Below are positions 7,243-14,260 of a stretch of 22,111 nt of DNA, piece by piece. Origin of the DNA: a virus; IMG/VR virus record IMGVR_UViG_3300042383_000943, positions 1-22,111 of that record; one strand, written 5' to 3'. The position numbers were made by a program, and so were the translations under genes. How positions within the stretch are numbered: position 1 is the stretch's first letter; each line of letters starts with the position of its first letter. Below the pieces are notes generated by a model. The model was not told where the DNA came from, did not search any database, and saw nothing but the letters and a program-made list of their open reading frames with translations.

Positions 7243-9140
7243 AATTCTGCGACAAACTCTGTATTCTTCTTTGCAAAATTTTCTGGAGCCATTATATCAA
7301 AGTAAGCTTTAACACCCCAGTTTCCTAACATAAGTGTCGTATAGTTATCTTTTCTAGCCCTATTTATACTTGTAGATTTCCTTAAATGAGATGGTAAGTC
7401 AAAACTTTGGGTACCCCTAGATGTTGTGGTTACCTCAACATTTGCACACTGATCTTTTGTATCTTGAACAATGAAATCCTGCTCTTCTATAAATTCGCGG
7501 ACAGTCAATTTTTTTGTTTCATATTCGTTATCTGCCTTTTCGCCAATACCTCTCGGATATATATACTCCATCGGAAGATTCATTGTAAAAATATTTTCTA
7601 AAATATCAGGATGGTTGCTCGCGCGCGAGGCAAACCATATTTTTTTATGATCAATGCAGGTTTGCAGGTAAGAGTTTGCGCGACCCAAAAAGAAACTTGT
7701 AAAATATTGTTTAATACATATATTGCCAAAATCTTTATTATATTGACGCGCACAGTCTTTCAACATCTTTGTATAATCTTCATTTTCTTTATCAGAATCA
7801 AAATCTACAAACCCAACTTTACGATTCATGTCTTTAAAAAATTGAGAATTGTTTACCGCATCTATAAAAGTATCTGCACCAGCATGGTCAATAATGATCA
7901 AGGCAATATTAAAGTTTTTATATAAATAATAGAAATATTTTATATGATCTTGCAACGATGACCCTGCGGCTTGGTATCCATGAACCAGTACGCCCTGTTT
8001 TTTTTCTTCGTCTAGTTCGATTACACTCATGGCAAAATAGTCGGCAACTTTAGAAGACGAAAAGTTAGGGTCAATTGATAAAATATATTTTTTGTCACTA
8101 TCGCCAACTACTTTCGTGGTTGGATACTCTCCATCTGGTATCGTACATTCATGCATTTTTTTAGGTGAAAAATAGCTGTCTCCGCCATCAATAAAACGAG
8201 CACAATATTCACGTAAGAATGAATGGTGTGAGCTTCCGCCACTTTTTGCAACTTGAATAGCGCCTTGATCGACCATATGTTGTGGTAAGGCTTCATAACT
8301 TAATTGGGAAATAAAATATGTCCCAGGAAGCTCGCCCTCTTTAGACTCTTGTTCGTCTGGATGTTCTACCAAATGTGACCATTGTTGATAGACGCGAAAT
8401 AAATGTTCAAAGGTATAACTTGCAGAACTTAAACATAACATTTGAGATGTGTTCTCAAAGATGTGCCTATTATCTGGATGTAATAAGCCCTTTTTTATTA
8501 ATTCTTCTTCTAATTTTCTAATACGAATACGTTCGCCTACATCTCTTGGCGAACTCAAGAATGGGATAAGAACATTGTCAATAATATCTGGGGGTAAAAG
8601 TAAAAACTCGTCCAATATAAGTACGTTAGCACGGATACCACGAATTTTTTCTCCAGTTAGTGGAATAGCTGTGATACTACCCCCATTAATTTGCCATTCG
8701 TATTGGTCATTCCGCTTACTTTTTAAACCAAAACATTGTCGCGCTAAAGCTGCGCCTGGAGACATTAAAAATTTTTCAATTTCATTAAAAACACGACGAC
8801 TAGTACGAAAGTTAATAGATGCAATAAGTATTTTAGTCCCAGGCTCTAACATACATTTAAGAATACAATAGATCGCAGCGCAAAAACTTTTAGCACCACC
8901 ACGGCCCCAAACTAACATACAGTAATTTCTATTAAAAAAAGAATTCAGCGTTAATTCTTGATAAGCTTCTAATGTCAAGCCCATTGATAATTCTGTAGTA
9001 AAACCAAGATTATATCTTAGAAATTTGGCAAGACTCACCCTTGCTTCTTCGTCAGTTAAATCGCCCTTTAAATTAAGTAACTCTTTATTAACGTTAGCTA
9101 GTGGCTTAGATTTTTTCTGATTTCCTACGATGAGTGCCAT
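7236..9140 (-). CDS. terL: Terminase large subunit (DNA-packaging ATPase/nuclease)
   Basis: This is the motor that cuts concatemeric phage DNA and drives it into the prohead through the portal. The 634-residue protein has the two expected domains. In the ATPase domain the Walker A motif is GRGGAKS at 79-85 and the Walker B is VLILDE at 173-178. A coupling motif (LSSAS) lies near 237-241. The C-terminal RNase H-like nuclease domain starts with SIDPNF (Asp357) and continues with IIIDHAG (Asp418); a third acidic ligand is likely further on but I cannot fix it. It is slightly longer than most terminases. The ATG lies inside the end of the ERCC4 nuclease gene, a 16-base overlap, with no Shine-Dalgarno, so translation is probably coupled to that gene. 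The portal gene follows. Confidence 0.93.
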   Translation of the reverse strand: MALIVGNQKKSKPLANVNKELLNLKGDLTDEEARVSLAKFLRYNLGFTTELSMGLTLEAYQELTLNSFFNRNYCMLVWGRGGAKSFCAAIYCILKCMLEPGTKILIASINFRTSRRVFNEIEKFLMSPGAALARQCFGLKSKRNDQYEWQINGGSITAIPLTGEKIRGIRANVLILDEFLLLPPDIIDNVLIPFLSSPRDVGERIRIRKLEEELIKKGLLHPDNRHIFENTSQMLCLSSASYTFEHLFRVYQQWSHLVEHPDEQESKEGELPGTYFISQLSYEALPQHMVDQGAIQVAKSGGSSHHSFLREYCARFIDGGDSYFSPKKMHECTIPDGEYPTTKVVGDSDKKYILSIDPNFSSSKVADYFAMSVIELDEEKKQGVLVHGYQAAGSSLQDHIKYFYYLYKNFNIALIIIDHAGADTFIDAVNNSQFFKDMNRKVGFVDFDSDKENEDYTKMLKDCARQYNKDFGNICIKQYFTSFFLGRANSYLQTCIDHKKIWFASRASNHPDILENIFTMNLPMEYIYPRGIGEKADNEYETKKLTVREFIEEQDFIVQDTKDQCANVEVTTTSRGTQSFDLPSHLRKSTSINRARKDNYTTLMLGNWGVKAYFDIMAPENFAKKNTEFVAELI

Positions 9141-10060
9141 TTTGTATCAAAGTAATATTGCAAATCTATTTTACAGGCCTCTTCATTCATACCTAAAATA
9201 TGAAGTGTTTTATTTTTTGCTTCTTCTCGTCCATCACAAAAAACAAATTGGAGATTATCATATTGACGTAATAATTTTCTCATATTATGGGCGATAAATT
9301 CGCCAGAAGCTTTACCAAATTTTTGTTTTTGATACATCATATTATTAAGAGTTGACTCAACAACTACTACAATATATCCTTCTAATTTTTTAGCTTTTTG
9401 AATTTCACGCTCGAATCTTTCACGTCCACCACTTAAAGTCCCATATAAATCACTTAAGCTTTTACGTTCAACTGCTAATTTATTATTAGGGTGTAACGAA
9501 TAATCCCCATATTCTAATTTGGATTCTATTAAAGTATAGCCCTCAAAATGAAATGGCTTTTGTTCGCGGCTGTCTACAATAATTTGCGGAATAGGAGTCT
9601 CTGGGATTTCTTCTGGAATTTGATAATTAAATCTGGAATACAATCCATGTTTTTGGTATAAATTCTTGTAATCCGTTCCAGAAAAAATCTCCATCGTGCT
9701 AACTGGTAACAAGCAATTAATACTTTGGCATTCAACTTGACCTGGCGCCACATCAATACTTTTTAAGTCACAATATTGCGCTAATTTATTTTTAAAATAA
9801 TCCGCACACTCTTCTTTAGAAAGAGTTTTTAACCAGTTTTTATAGTTTTTCTTATCGATAAAATCACAGGTAATATATTGATCAAAAGATTTGTATTCTA
9901 ACTTTTTACCATCAAAACGATCAATACGCTTCCAGTAAGTTTCAAAATAAGTTTTACAGGAAAGCTTATGGTAATATCTTAAATGTTTTTGAAGTTCAGC
10001 GAAATAATTAAATTCTTCACCACAAACTTTACATTTTAAGTATATTTTGTTCTTATTCAT
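9125..10060 (-). CDS. Zinc-finger / ERCC4-family nuclease
   Basis: This 311-residue protein joins two DNA-binding parts. At the N-terminus a C2H2 finger is formed by Cys10, Cys13, His26 and His31, followed by a basic-aromatic stretch. A middle region (~60-150) is unassigned. The C-terminal ~155 residues carry the ERCC4 (XPF/Mus81) nuclease signature: IVDSREQKPF at 161-170, GDY at 185-187, ERKS at 198-201 and GRERFEREI at 212-220. The acidic and Lys residues that bind the metal in this family (Asp163, Asp186, Glu198, Lys200) are all present, so it should be active. ERCC4 nucleases cut branched or flap DNA near junctions. Overlap with terL by 16 bases suggests a role in resolving recombination or replication branches before packaging, as T4 endonuclease VII does; that role is inference. 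Confidence 0.88.
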   Translation of the reverse strand: MNKNKIYLKCKVCGEEFNYFAELQKHLRYYHKLSCKTYFETYWKRIDRFDGKKLEYKSFDQYITCDFIDKKNYKNWLKTLSKEECADYFKNKLAQYCDLKSIDVAPGQVECQSINCLLPVSTMEIFSGTDYKNLYQKHGLYSRFNYQIPEEIPETPIPQIIVDSREQKPFHFEGYTLIESKLEYGDYSLHPNNKLAVERKSLSDLYGTLSGGRERFEREIQKAKKLEGYIVVVVESTLNNMMYQKQKFGKASGEFIAHNMRKLLRQYDNLQFVFCDGREEAKNKTLHILGMNEEACKIDLQYYFDTKWHSS

Positions 10061-10071
10061 AATATATTATA

Positions 10072-11184
10072 TTAACTATGAACCATTTCATCTATATCAA
10101 TTCCACGAATTATTGCCTTTAGTTCGTCCATGGATGATAAACGTTTTGCTTCGTCTTCTAAATTTTGTTTTTGAGCTTCTGCCAAATGAATAATACTTTT
10201 ACGGCGCTCCTCGTCTTTCCACGCCTGCACTAGATTAAGAATACTAGCGTTTTCTTGTTTACGCTCCTGTATTTTTTTAGATCGATCATCTACAAGTGAT
10301 TTATATAATTTATTTTGTCTATTACGACATTGGTTGTATTCAGTTTGTAAGCTACTAATCGCCTCATTAAGACTCATTTTAATATTGCGCCCCTCGTCTT
10401 CTTCGGAGGCTTGACGTAATAATTGTCGCAAATCTTCAACTTGTTGTAAAATTGTAGAAGCAGTAACAACTTCTGTACACAAGGTAATAAATTGATCTAA
10501 TTCTTCTTGTGTTAAGTCTTCCTTGTCATAAGTGTAACGAATAAAAGCATCCTCAAATAATTTACGATCATCCTCACGACGATAGGTATTAATTTGATAA
10601 CAAAAACTAAAAGTATTCAAATATCTTTGTAGCATCTCAACTTGTTTAATCTGCATAGCTTTTAATTTCTTATCTTCCCATCCCAAATTAAGATATTTAT
10701 TAATTCTATATAAGGTTTGATCCATACGGCGCGGTGGAAAATATTCTCCAATATGACTTTGTACCGGAGCCTCTGATTCTTTCGGTACATAAGTCGTCAT
10801 ATCTAAATATGTAGGATCAGCCTTTTGGAGTTTGTTAACATATTTGTTGACTTCGCGTGATTCGAGACTTAAATGGGTCAAATTATTATTTTTAAATAAG
10901 ATTTTTGCCATATCAAGATAGTGCTGATTTTTATAATTATTTTTTATAAACTCTTCTTGATCGTTAGTTAGTGAAATACGATCTCTTTGAAATACTGAAC
11001 GATTTTTATATTCAATATTATTATCTAGTAAATATTTTTTTAGTATTCGACCTTCTTTACTGCGACTATCTATGCTTTCATTGTTATAAGTATAAGCAGT
11101 AATTTCAGTAAGAGTAGCTTCGGGATTTTTTTGTAAAAACTCCGTTAACCTATTTTTTTGCTCTAAAGTAAGAATATCATCCAT
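10072..11184 (-). CDS. Helical HTH-like protein, candidate small terminase subunit
   Basis: The family of this 370-residue protein is not recognised. The N-terminal ~130 residues look like helix-turn-helix segments: LTLEQKNRLTEFLQ near residue 5 and LTNDQEEFIKNNY near 72, followed by short helices and a LSLESREVNKYV segment. The remaining ~240 residues are strongly helical and charged, with coiled-coil character (~245-355). A DNA-binding N-terminus and an oligomerising helical body, just upstream of the nuclease and the large terminase, fit a small terminase subunit. The length is about twice that usual for the family, so a packaging regulator or a transcription factor is also possible. Its ATG overlaps the last base of the sigma-like gene's stop codon, and it has one of the few clear Shine-Dalgarno sequences (AGGGAG, 8 bases upstream). 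Confidence 0.7.
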   Translation of the reverse strand: MDDILTLEQKNRLTEFLQKNPEATLTEITAYTYNNESIDSRSKEGRILKKYLLDNNIEYKNRSVFQRDRISLTNDQEEFIKNNYKNQHYLDMAKILFKNNNLTHLSLESREVNKYVNKLQKADPTYLDMTTYVPKESEAPVQSHIGEYFPPRRMDQTLYRINKYLNLGWEDKKLKAMQIKQVEMLQRYLNTFSFCYQINTYRREDDRKLFEDAFIRYTYDKEDLTQEELDQFITLCTEVVTASTILQQVEDLRQLLRQASEEDEGRNIKMSLNEAISSLQTEYNQCRNRQNKLYKSLVDDRSKKIQERKQENASILNLVQAWKDEERRKSIIHLAEAQKQNLEDEAKRLSSMDELKAIIRGIDIDEMVHS

Positions 11185-11894
11185 TATAAAATCTCCCTTA
11201 CAACTTCTCGCGCTTTTTGTAAAATTTTAGATTTAATTTTTCCTATTTGCCTATAAGCTGGTCGCCCCTCTTTTAAACTTAATTTATAGCCCATCTTTTT
11301 TGCTACATCCGTTTCTTCCAGATGCTGAAGGAACATGTAGTCATACACTTTCCATTCAATGGTGCTTAAATTTTTTTTCATAAGGTCATGAAAAATAGGC
11401 ATTAAATTTTCTATATCCATAGAATTTTCTGTATCATGTAAAACGTTTTCCAAAGTTGTTTCTGGATTATCATGATTTGGGCTGTGAATACTTAAAGGAA
11501 ATTTAACATCATATGCCGATTTTTTACTTTTTTCCCATTTTGAATAATCCTTACAAGAATTGTTTTGTGACCCATAGATAGAACAACCATACTCCCCAGT
11601 ATTAAAAGGGCATTTTAAACAAGGGCGTGAAAAATTGGAATAATGATTCCTTAACATATTTGTCATCTGATGATTAATGACTTGGTTTAACCAAGGGCGC
11701 ATAGGTCGCGTAGGATCCCATTTATCCCATTTTTTATAAATATGTATACGCAATCTTTGAGCTACATCTTCAAAATCCATCCATGCTATAGCAGTTAAAT
11801 GCCAACGATGTTTACGTTTTTGGATTTCGGAATTGATAATTTCTATCGATTCTTCAAAAGAAGGTCTAACAATGCCTTTTTTCTTTCGTGGCAT
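11184..11894 (-). CDS. RNA polymerase sigma-70-like factor with four-cysteine cluster
   Basis: This 236-residue protein probably directs host RNA polymerase to phage late promoters. Residues ~36-85 (WMDFEDVAQRLRIHIYKKW ... PWLNQVINHQMTNMLRNHY) match sigma region 2, which binds the polymerase and the -10 element. Residues ~177-235 resemble region 4 (LSTIEWKVYDYMFLQ, then TDVAKKMGY and a basic helix), although the middle of that region (KLSLKEGRPAYRQIGKIKSKIL) is atypical. Between them lie Cys92, Cys95, Cys104 and Cys114, spaced CxxC-x8-C-x9-C, which looks like a metal-binding site inserted in the linker. T4 gp55 is the functional model for a phage late sigma; direct homology is not claimed. 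The gene follows the zinc-ribbon gene after 6 bases and overlaps the next start by one base. Confidence 0.8.
   Translation of the reverse strand: MPRKKKGIVRPSFEESIEIINSEIQKRKHRWHLTAIAWMDFEDVAQRLRIHIYKKWDKWDPTRPMRPWLNQVINHQMTNMLRNHYSNFSRPCLKCPFNTGEYGCSIYGSQNNSCKDYSKWEKSKKSAYDVKFPLSIHSPNHDNPETTLENVLHDTENSMDIENLMPIFHDLMKKNLSTIEWKVYDYMFLQHLEETDVAKKMGYKLSLKEGRPAYRQIGKIKSKILQKAREVVREIL
11193..11198 (-). promoter_or_regulatory. Shine-Dalgarno sequence for the 10072-11184 gene
   Basis: On the minus strand AGGGAG lies 8 bases before the ATG at 11184, inside the last codons of the sigma-like gene. It stands out because most starts in this window lack such a site, and it supports the overlapping start. 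Confidence 0.65.
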
Positions 11895-11900
11895 ATTAAA

Positions 11901-12305
11901 TTATTTGGACCTTAATGCGCCAGCTTCTTTTTGAAAGTCTGCTAGGATTTCATCCCGAGTTTTAGTTTTAATATCATTTTGATGATTAATTTCAATTGGC
12001 GCGGAAGGGTTATCAATGATATTTCCAAAAGATTCGCCCTTAGCTTGATAAACATCGACTTTAAAAGAGGGTTTAATTTTTTTAAAATCAATATTACTTT
12101 CTGGGACATAAGAATCTTCGTCTTGAATTTCGATAGAGTTTATATTTTTCTTTATTTTTAATTCATTTAAAAATTTATTTCTTTTGTCTTCTGTTTGTTG
12201 AGAAGCCAGTTTACTAGCAAAAGATTGACCACAAAATGCACAAAACTTAGGGAGTTCGAAATTATATTGCGTGGTCTTTCCGCATTTAGAGCAAAAATAT
12301 TTCAT
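11901..12305 (-). CDS. Zinc-ribbon protein, unknown function
   Basis: This 134-residue protein begins with a zinc ribbon: Cys5 and Cys8, then Cys22 and Cys25 (CSKCG and CAFCG knuckles). The rest is charged and predicted to be mainly disordered (~30-100), with a short helical end (DEILADFQKEAGALRSK). It is the first gene of the minus-strand operon that continues with the sigma-like factor, the candidate small terminase, the nuclease and the terminase. That position would suit a late-transcription co-activator working with the sigma factor, comparable in role to T4 gp33, but no sequence evidence links it to gp33. A nucleic-acid-binding adaptor is the alternative. No Shine-Dalgarno sequence precedes the ATG. 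Confidence 0.72.
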   Translation of the reverse strand: MKYFCSKCGKTTQYNFELPKFCAFCGQSFASKLASQQTEDKRNKFLNELKIKKNINSIEIQDEDSYVPESNIDFKKIKPSFKVDVYQAKGESFGNIIDNPSAPIEINHQNDIKTKTRDEILADFQKEAGALRSK

Positions 12306-12359
12306 ACACTAGTATTTTATAGGTTTACACAAAAAAATTCCAAAATCTCTTTTATCAAC

Positions 12360-12371
12360 TATTTATAAATT
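12360..12371. promoter_or_regulatory. Candidate T4-late-type promoter, possibly bidirectional
   Basis: On the minus strand TATAAATA (12367-12360) is identical to the T4 late -10 consensus and lies 55 bases before the zinc-ribbon gene. It overlaps the perfect palindrome ATTTATAAAT (12361-12370), so the plus strand carries TATAAATT (12364-12371), 7 of 8, about 20 bases before the metallopeptidase start. It is in the 86-base divergent gap. The octamer also occurs inside coding sequence (11735, 12830, 12971, 7921), so chance cannot be excluded in AT-rich DNA. Confidence 0.42.
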
Positions 12372-12391
12372 GGTAGGTGTAATTACTATTG

Positions 12392-12979
12392 ATGTCGTTT
12401 TTAATCAACTCAGATGTATATAGTATAATTAAAGAGGACCTAGAAGAGCTTGACGGTAAATTAATTTTTGTAAAAGGCCGTTACTGTGGTGGCAAAAATA
12501 AATGTTCTGGACTTTTTTATTTAAACTCTCAAGATAATCCTGTAATTAAAGTTGCCAAAGGTGGTTTAAAAGACGAGGAGTGGTTCGGAGTTCTTATTCA
12601 TGAATATTGCCATTTTATTCAATGGCGCGATAATTCTAAACACTGGGACCAATTCTCTAATTATGATGTTACATACTCCCAGATTCTTTCAAAACCAGAA
12701 AAATATAAGGCAGCTTTAACAGTATTAATAGAACTAGAAATTAACTGCGAAAAATGTGCGGTTAAAATAATTAAAAATAATAATCTTTTTGACTATAAAA
12801 AATACGCACAAAGCGCCAACGCTATATTATATAAATACGCTTTTCTTTATAAATTTAATAAATGGCCAGAAGACGATAGAAAATATCAAGAAATCCAATC
12901 CGAAGCACCGAATAGAATATTAAAATCTTATAAAGAGTATTTAAATATCCCCCAAAAAATTATTGATTATTATAAATAA
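12392..12979 (+). CDS. Zincin-type metallopeptidase-like protein
   Basis: Starting at the ATG this encodes 195 residues; a TTG three bases earlier (12389) is the alternative start, and the weak AGGTG at ~12375 does not decide between them. The catalytic signature HEYCH (HExxH) is at residues 70-74, in the context WFGVLIHEYCHFIQW. About 40 residues later ELEINCEKCAVK offers a Glu as third zinc ligand, the pattern of gluzincins such as the ImmA/IrrE-type peptidases. The N-terminal half holds a small Gly/Cys segment (CGGKNKCSG), perhaps part of a beta sheet. It is one of few plus-strand genes among minus-strand late genes, and its stop abuts the PhoH stop with no gap. Its substrate is unknown; a role in host-regulator cleavage or head maturation would be guesswork. 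Confidence 0.8.
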   Translation: MSFLINSDVYSIIKEDLEELDGKLIFVKGRYCGGKNKCSGLFYLNSQDNPVIKVAKGGLKDEEWFGVLIHEYCHFIQWRDNSKHWDQFSNYDVTYSQILSKPEKYKAALTVLIELEINCEKCAVKIIKNNNLFDYKKYAQSANAILYKYAFLYKFNKWPEDDRKYQEIQSEAPNRILKSYKEYLNIPQKIIDYYK

Positions 12980-13705
12980 TTATTTTTTAATGTTTTCGAA
13001 CTGTTCGATTATATAAGACAAAATTTCAGATCTTACAATATCTTCTTTCCCAAACTCGAAAGTATAAATACCTCGTTCTTTAGCGCAATCTTTATCAAAT
13101 AAATCAAACACTTTATTAAATCCGCTTTGCTTAATATCTGATTGTTGAGCGTCCCCACAAATAAATAGGGTGGAAAAATTTGCCATACGTGTCATTACTA
13201 GTAAAAAGTCTTCAATACGACAATTCTGCGCTTCATCCATAATAAAACTCGCATTTGATATGTTTAGACCTCTTAAAAACCCTAACGGAACACCAACTAT
13301 TCTTTCATCCATCATAAGAGCCTTAACATGCGGAATGGGTAGTAACTCATTTAATTTATCAACTAATGGTTGTGTATATGGAGACATTTTTTCTTCAGAT
13401 GTCCCCTTAATATAACCAATTCCGTGAACAGAGGCCTCAACTGGAACTCTACTATAATATATTTCGCTAGACTTTTTATCTTTTATTTTTTTTAAGGCGC
13501 AGTAAACTGCTAAGATCGTTTTTGCCGTACCAGCTACACCTTTCACTATTACAACTTTAGTATTTTTATCTAAAGCTAGGTTTATAAACTCTTTTTGTTT
13601 ATCTGTCCATGGTAGTTCACGAATGCTTAAGTCTATGGTTGTTTTTGTTTTTTTCTTCTCCGTGTATGGAGAAACATCACGAGGGGTTTCTTTTTTTTGT
13701 TTCAT
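12980..13705 (-). CDS. phoH: PhoH-like P-loop ATPase
   Basis: This 241-residue protein matches the PhoH family of P-loop ATPases, which are widespread in aquatic phages. The Walker A motif is GVAGTAKT at 56-63 and the Walker B is SFIMDE at 153-158, followed by AQN. The characteristic stretch of RVPVEA (86-91), GYIKGTSEEKMSPY (97-110), GFLRG (142-146) and FICGDAQQSDI is present. The first ~25 residues are a basic, flexible tail. In bacteria the family is linked to phosphate starvation and to RNA metabolism, and its role in phages is unresolved. The gene is transcribed toward the metallopeptidase gene, and the two stop codons abut. It is divergent from hsp20 across 105 bases. No Shine-Dalgarno is seen. 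Confidence 0.93.
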   Translation of the reverse strand: MKQKKETPRDVSPYTEKKKTKTTIDLSIRELPWTDKQKEFINLALDKNTKVVIVKGVAGTAKTILAVYCALKKIKDKKSSEIYYSRVPVEASVHGIGYIKGTSEEKMSPYTQPLVDKLNELLPIPHVKALMMDERIVGVPLGFLRGLNISNASFIMDEAQNCRIEDFLLVMTRMANFSTLFICGDAQQSDIKQSGFNKVFDLFDKDCAKERGIYTFEFGKEDIVRSEILSYIIEQFENIKK

Positions 13706-13810
13706 GAAGGAACATATATATTTACACTACATATAAAAATGACACTTTTATTTTACTTTTTTAAAAAAATTTTTGAACATTTATTAAAACAATGAATCTA
13801 ATATCAAACT
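13706..13810. promoter_or_regulatory. Divergent phoH/hsp20 intergenic region
   Basis: This 105-base AT-rich gap must hold starts for both divergent genes. On the plus strand TATAAAAA (13732-13739) is a late-promoter-like box 72 bases before hsp20. On the minus strand TATATGTA and AAATATATATG are weak -10-like boxes before phoH. No clear -35, operator repeat or terminator is seen. Confidence 0.35.
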
Positions 13811-14218
13811 ATGAATATTAATGCAAGTCTCGTACCAAAAAATTACAGTGGGTCTAATACATGGGAATTTATGGAATTAATTGATCAGAGTTGGCCGAAA
13901 TGGTCAACAATGTTTGATGTTGTTACAAGTCCGTCATATAGTTTCTCAAATATGGTAGGATTTAAAGAGTCTAATAAAGATTCCTATAATTTAGAAATCG
14001 AATTACCGCGTTTTCGTAAAGAAAATATTAAACTTTCTGCCGAAAATAATGTTTTGCATATTAGCGCCGAACAAGATAACCTTAAATTTTATCATTCAGT
14101 AAGCATTCCTTTAACTTTAGACACTAACACAATTGAAGCTAAACTTGATCATGGCGTACTCTCTCTTTCTGCTCAGAAAGCAGAGCAGGCTAAAAATAAG
14201 ACAATTCAAATTAAATAA
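13811..14218 (+). CDS. hsp20: Small heat-shock protein (Hsp20/alpha-crystallin)
   Basis: This 135-residue protein is a small chaperone that holds unfolded proteins in an ATP-independent way. The N-terminal arm (~1-45) is variable and has several Trp residues. The alpha-crystallin domain (~48-121) is clear: YNLEIELPRFRKENIKLSAE, then VLHISAEQ, and the family signature AKLDHGVL at 110-117. The C-terminal IQI (132-134) is the IxI motif that docks neighbouring subunits in the oligomer. Hsp20 genes with this layout are common in T4-like cyanophages and other aquatic phages, where help in folding or assembly of virion proteins has been proposed. It is divergent from phoH and followed after 40 bases by a glycosyltransferase gene. 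Confidence 0.93.
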   Translation: MNINASLVPKNYSGSNTWEFMELIDQSWPKWSTMFDVVTSPSYSFSNMVGFKESNKDSYNLEIELPRFRKENIKLSAENNVLHISAEQDNLKFYHSVSIPLTLDTNTIEAKLDHGVLSLSAQKAEQAKNKTIQIK

Positions 14219-14236
14219 AACTTTACATATAATAAA

Positions 14237-14260
14237 ATTATCGTTATAATAAACGATAAT
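14237..14260 (+). promoter_or_regulatory. Perfect hairpin overlapping the start codon of the 14259 gene
   Basis: Arms ATTATCGTT (14237-14245) and AACGATAAT (14252-14260) pair perfectly over 9 bases around a 6-base loop (ATAATA). The right arm includes the first two bases of the ATG at 14259. As RNA it would hide the start codon; as DNA it could be an operator. It also lies right after hsp20, but it has no trailing T run, so it is not a typical terminator. Confidence 0.5.

Noticed and set aside
8449-8871. 140-codon plus-strand frame opposite the terminase
   Set aside because: It is antisense to the conserved ATPase domain, and its composition mirrors that gene.
11735-12978. Further TATAAATA octamers (11735, 12830, 12971; also 7921) as late promoters
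   Set aside because: They are inside genes and are not suitably placed before a start in their orientation; they are best seen as chance in AT-rich DNA and lower confidence in the intergenic copy.
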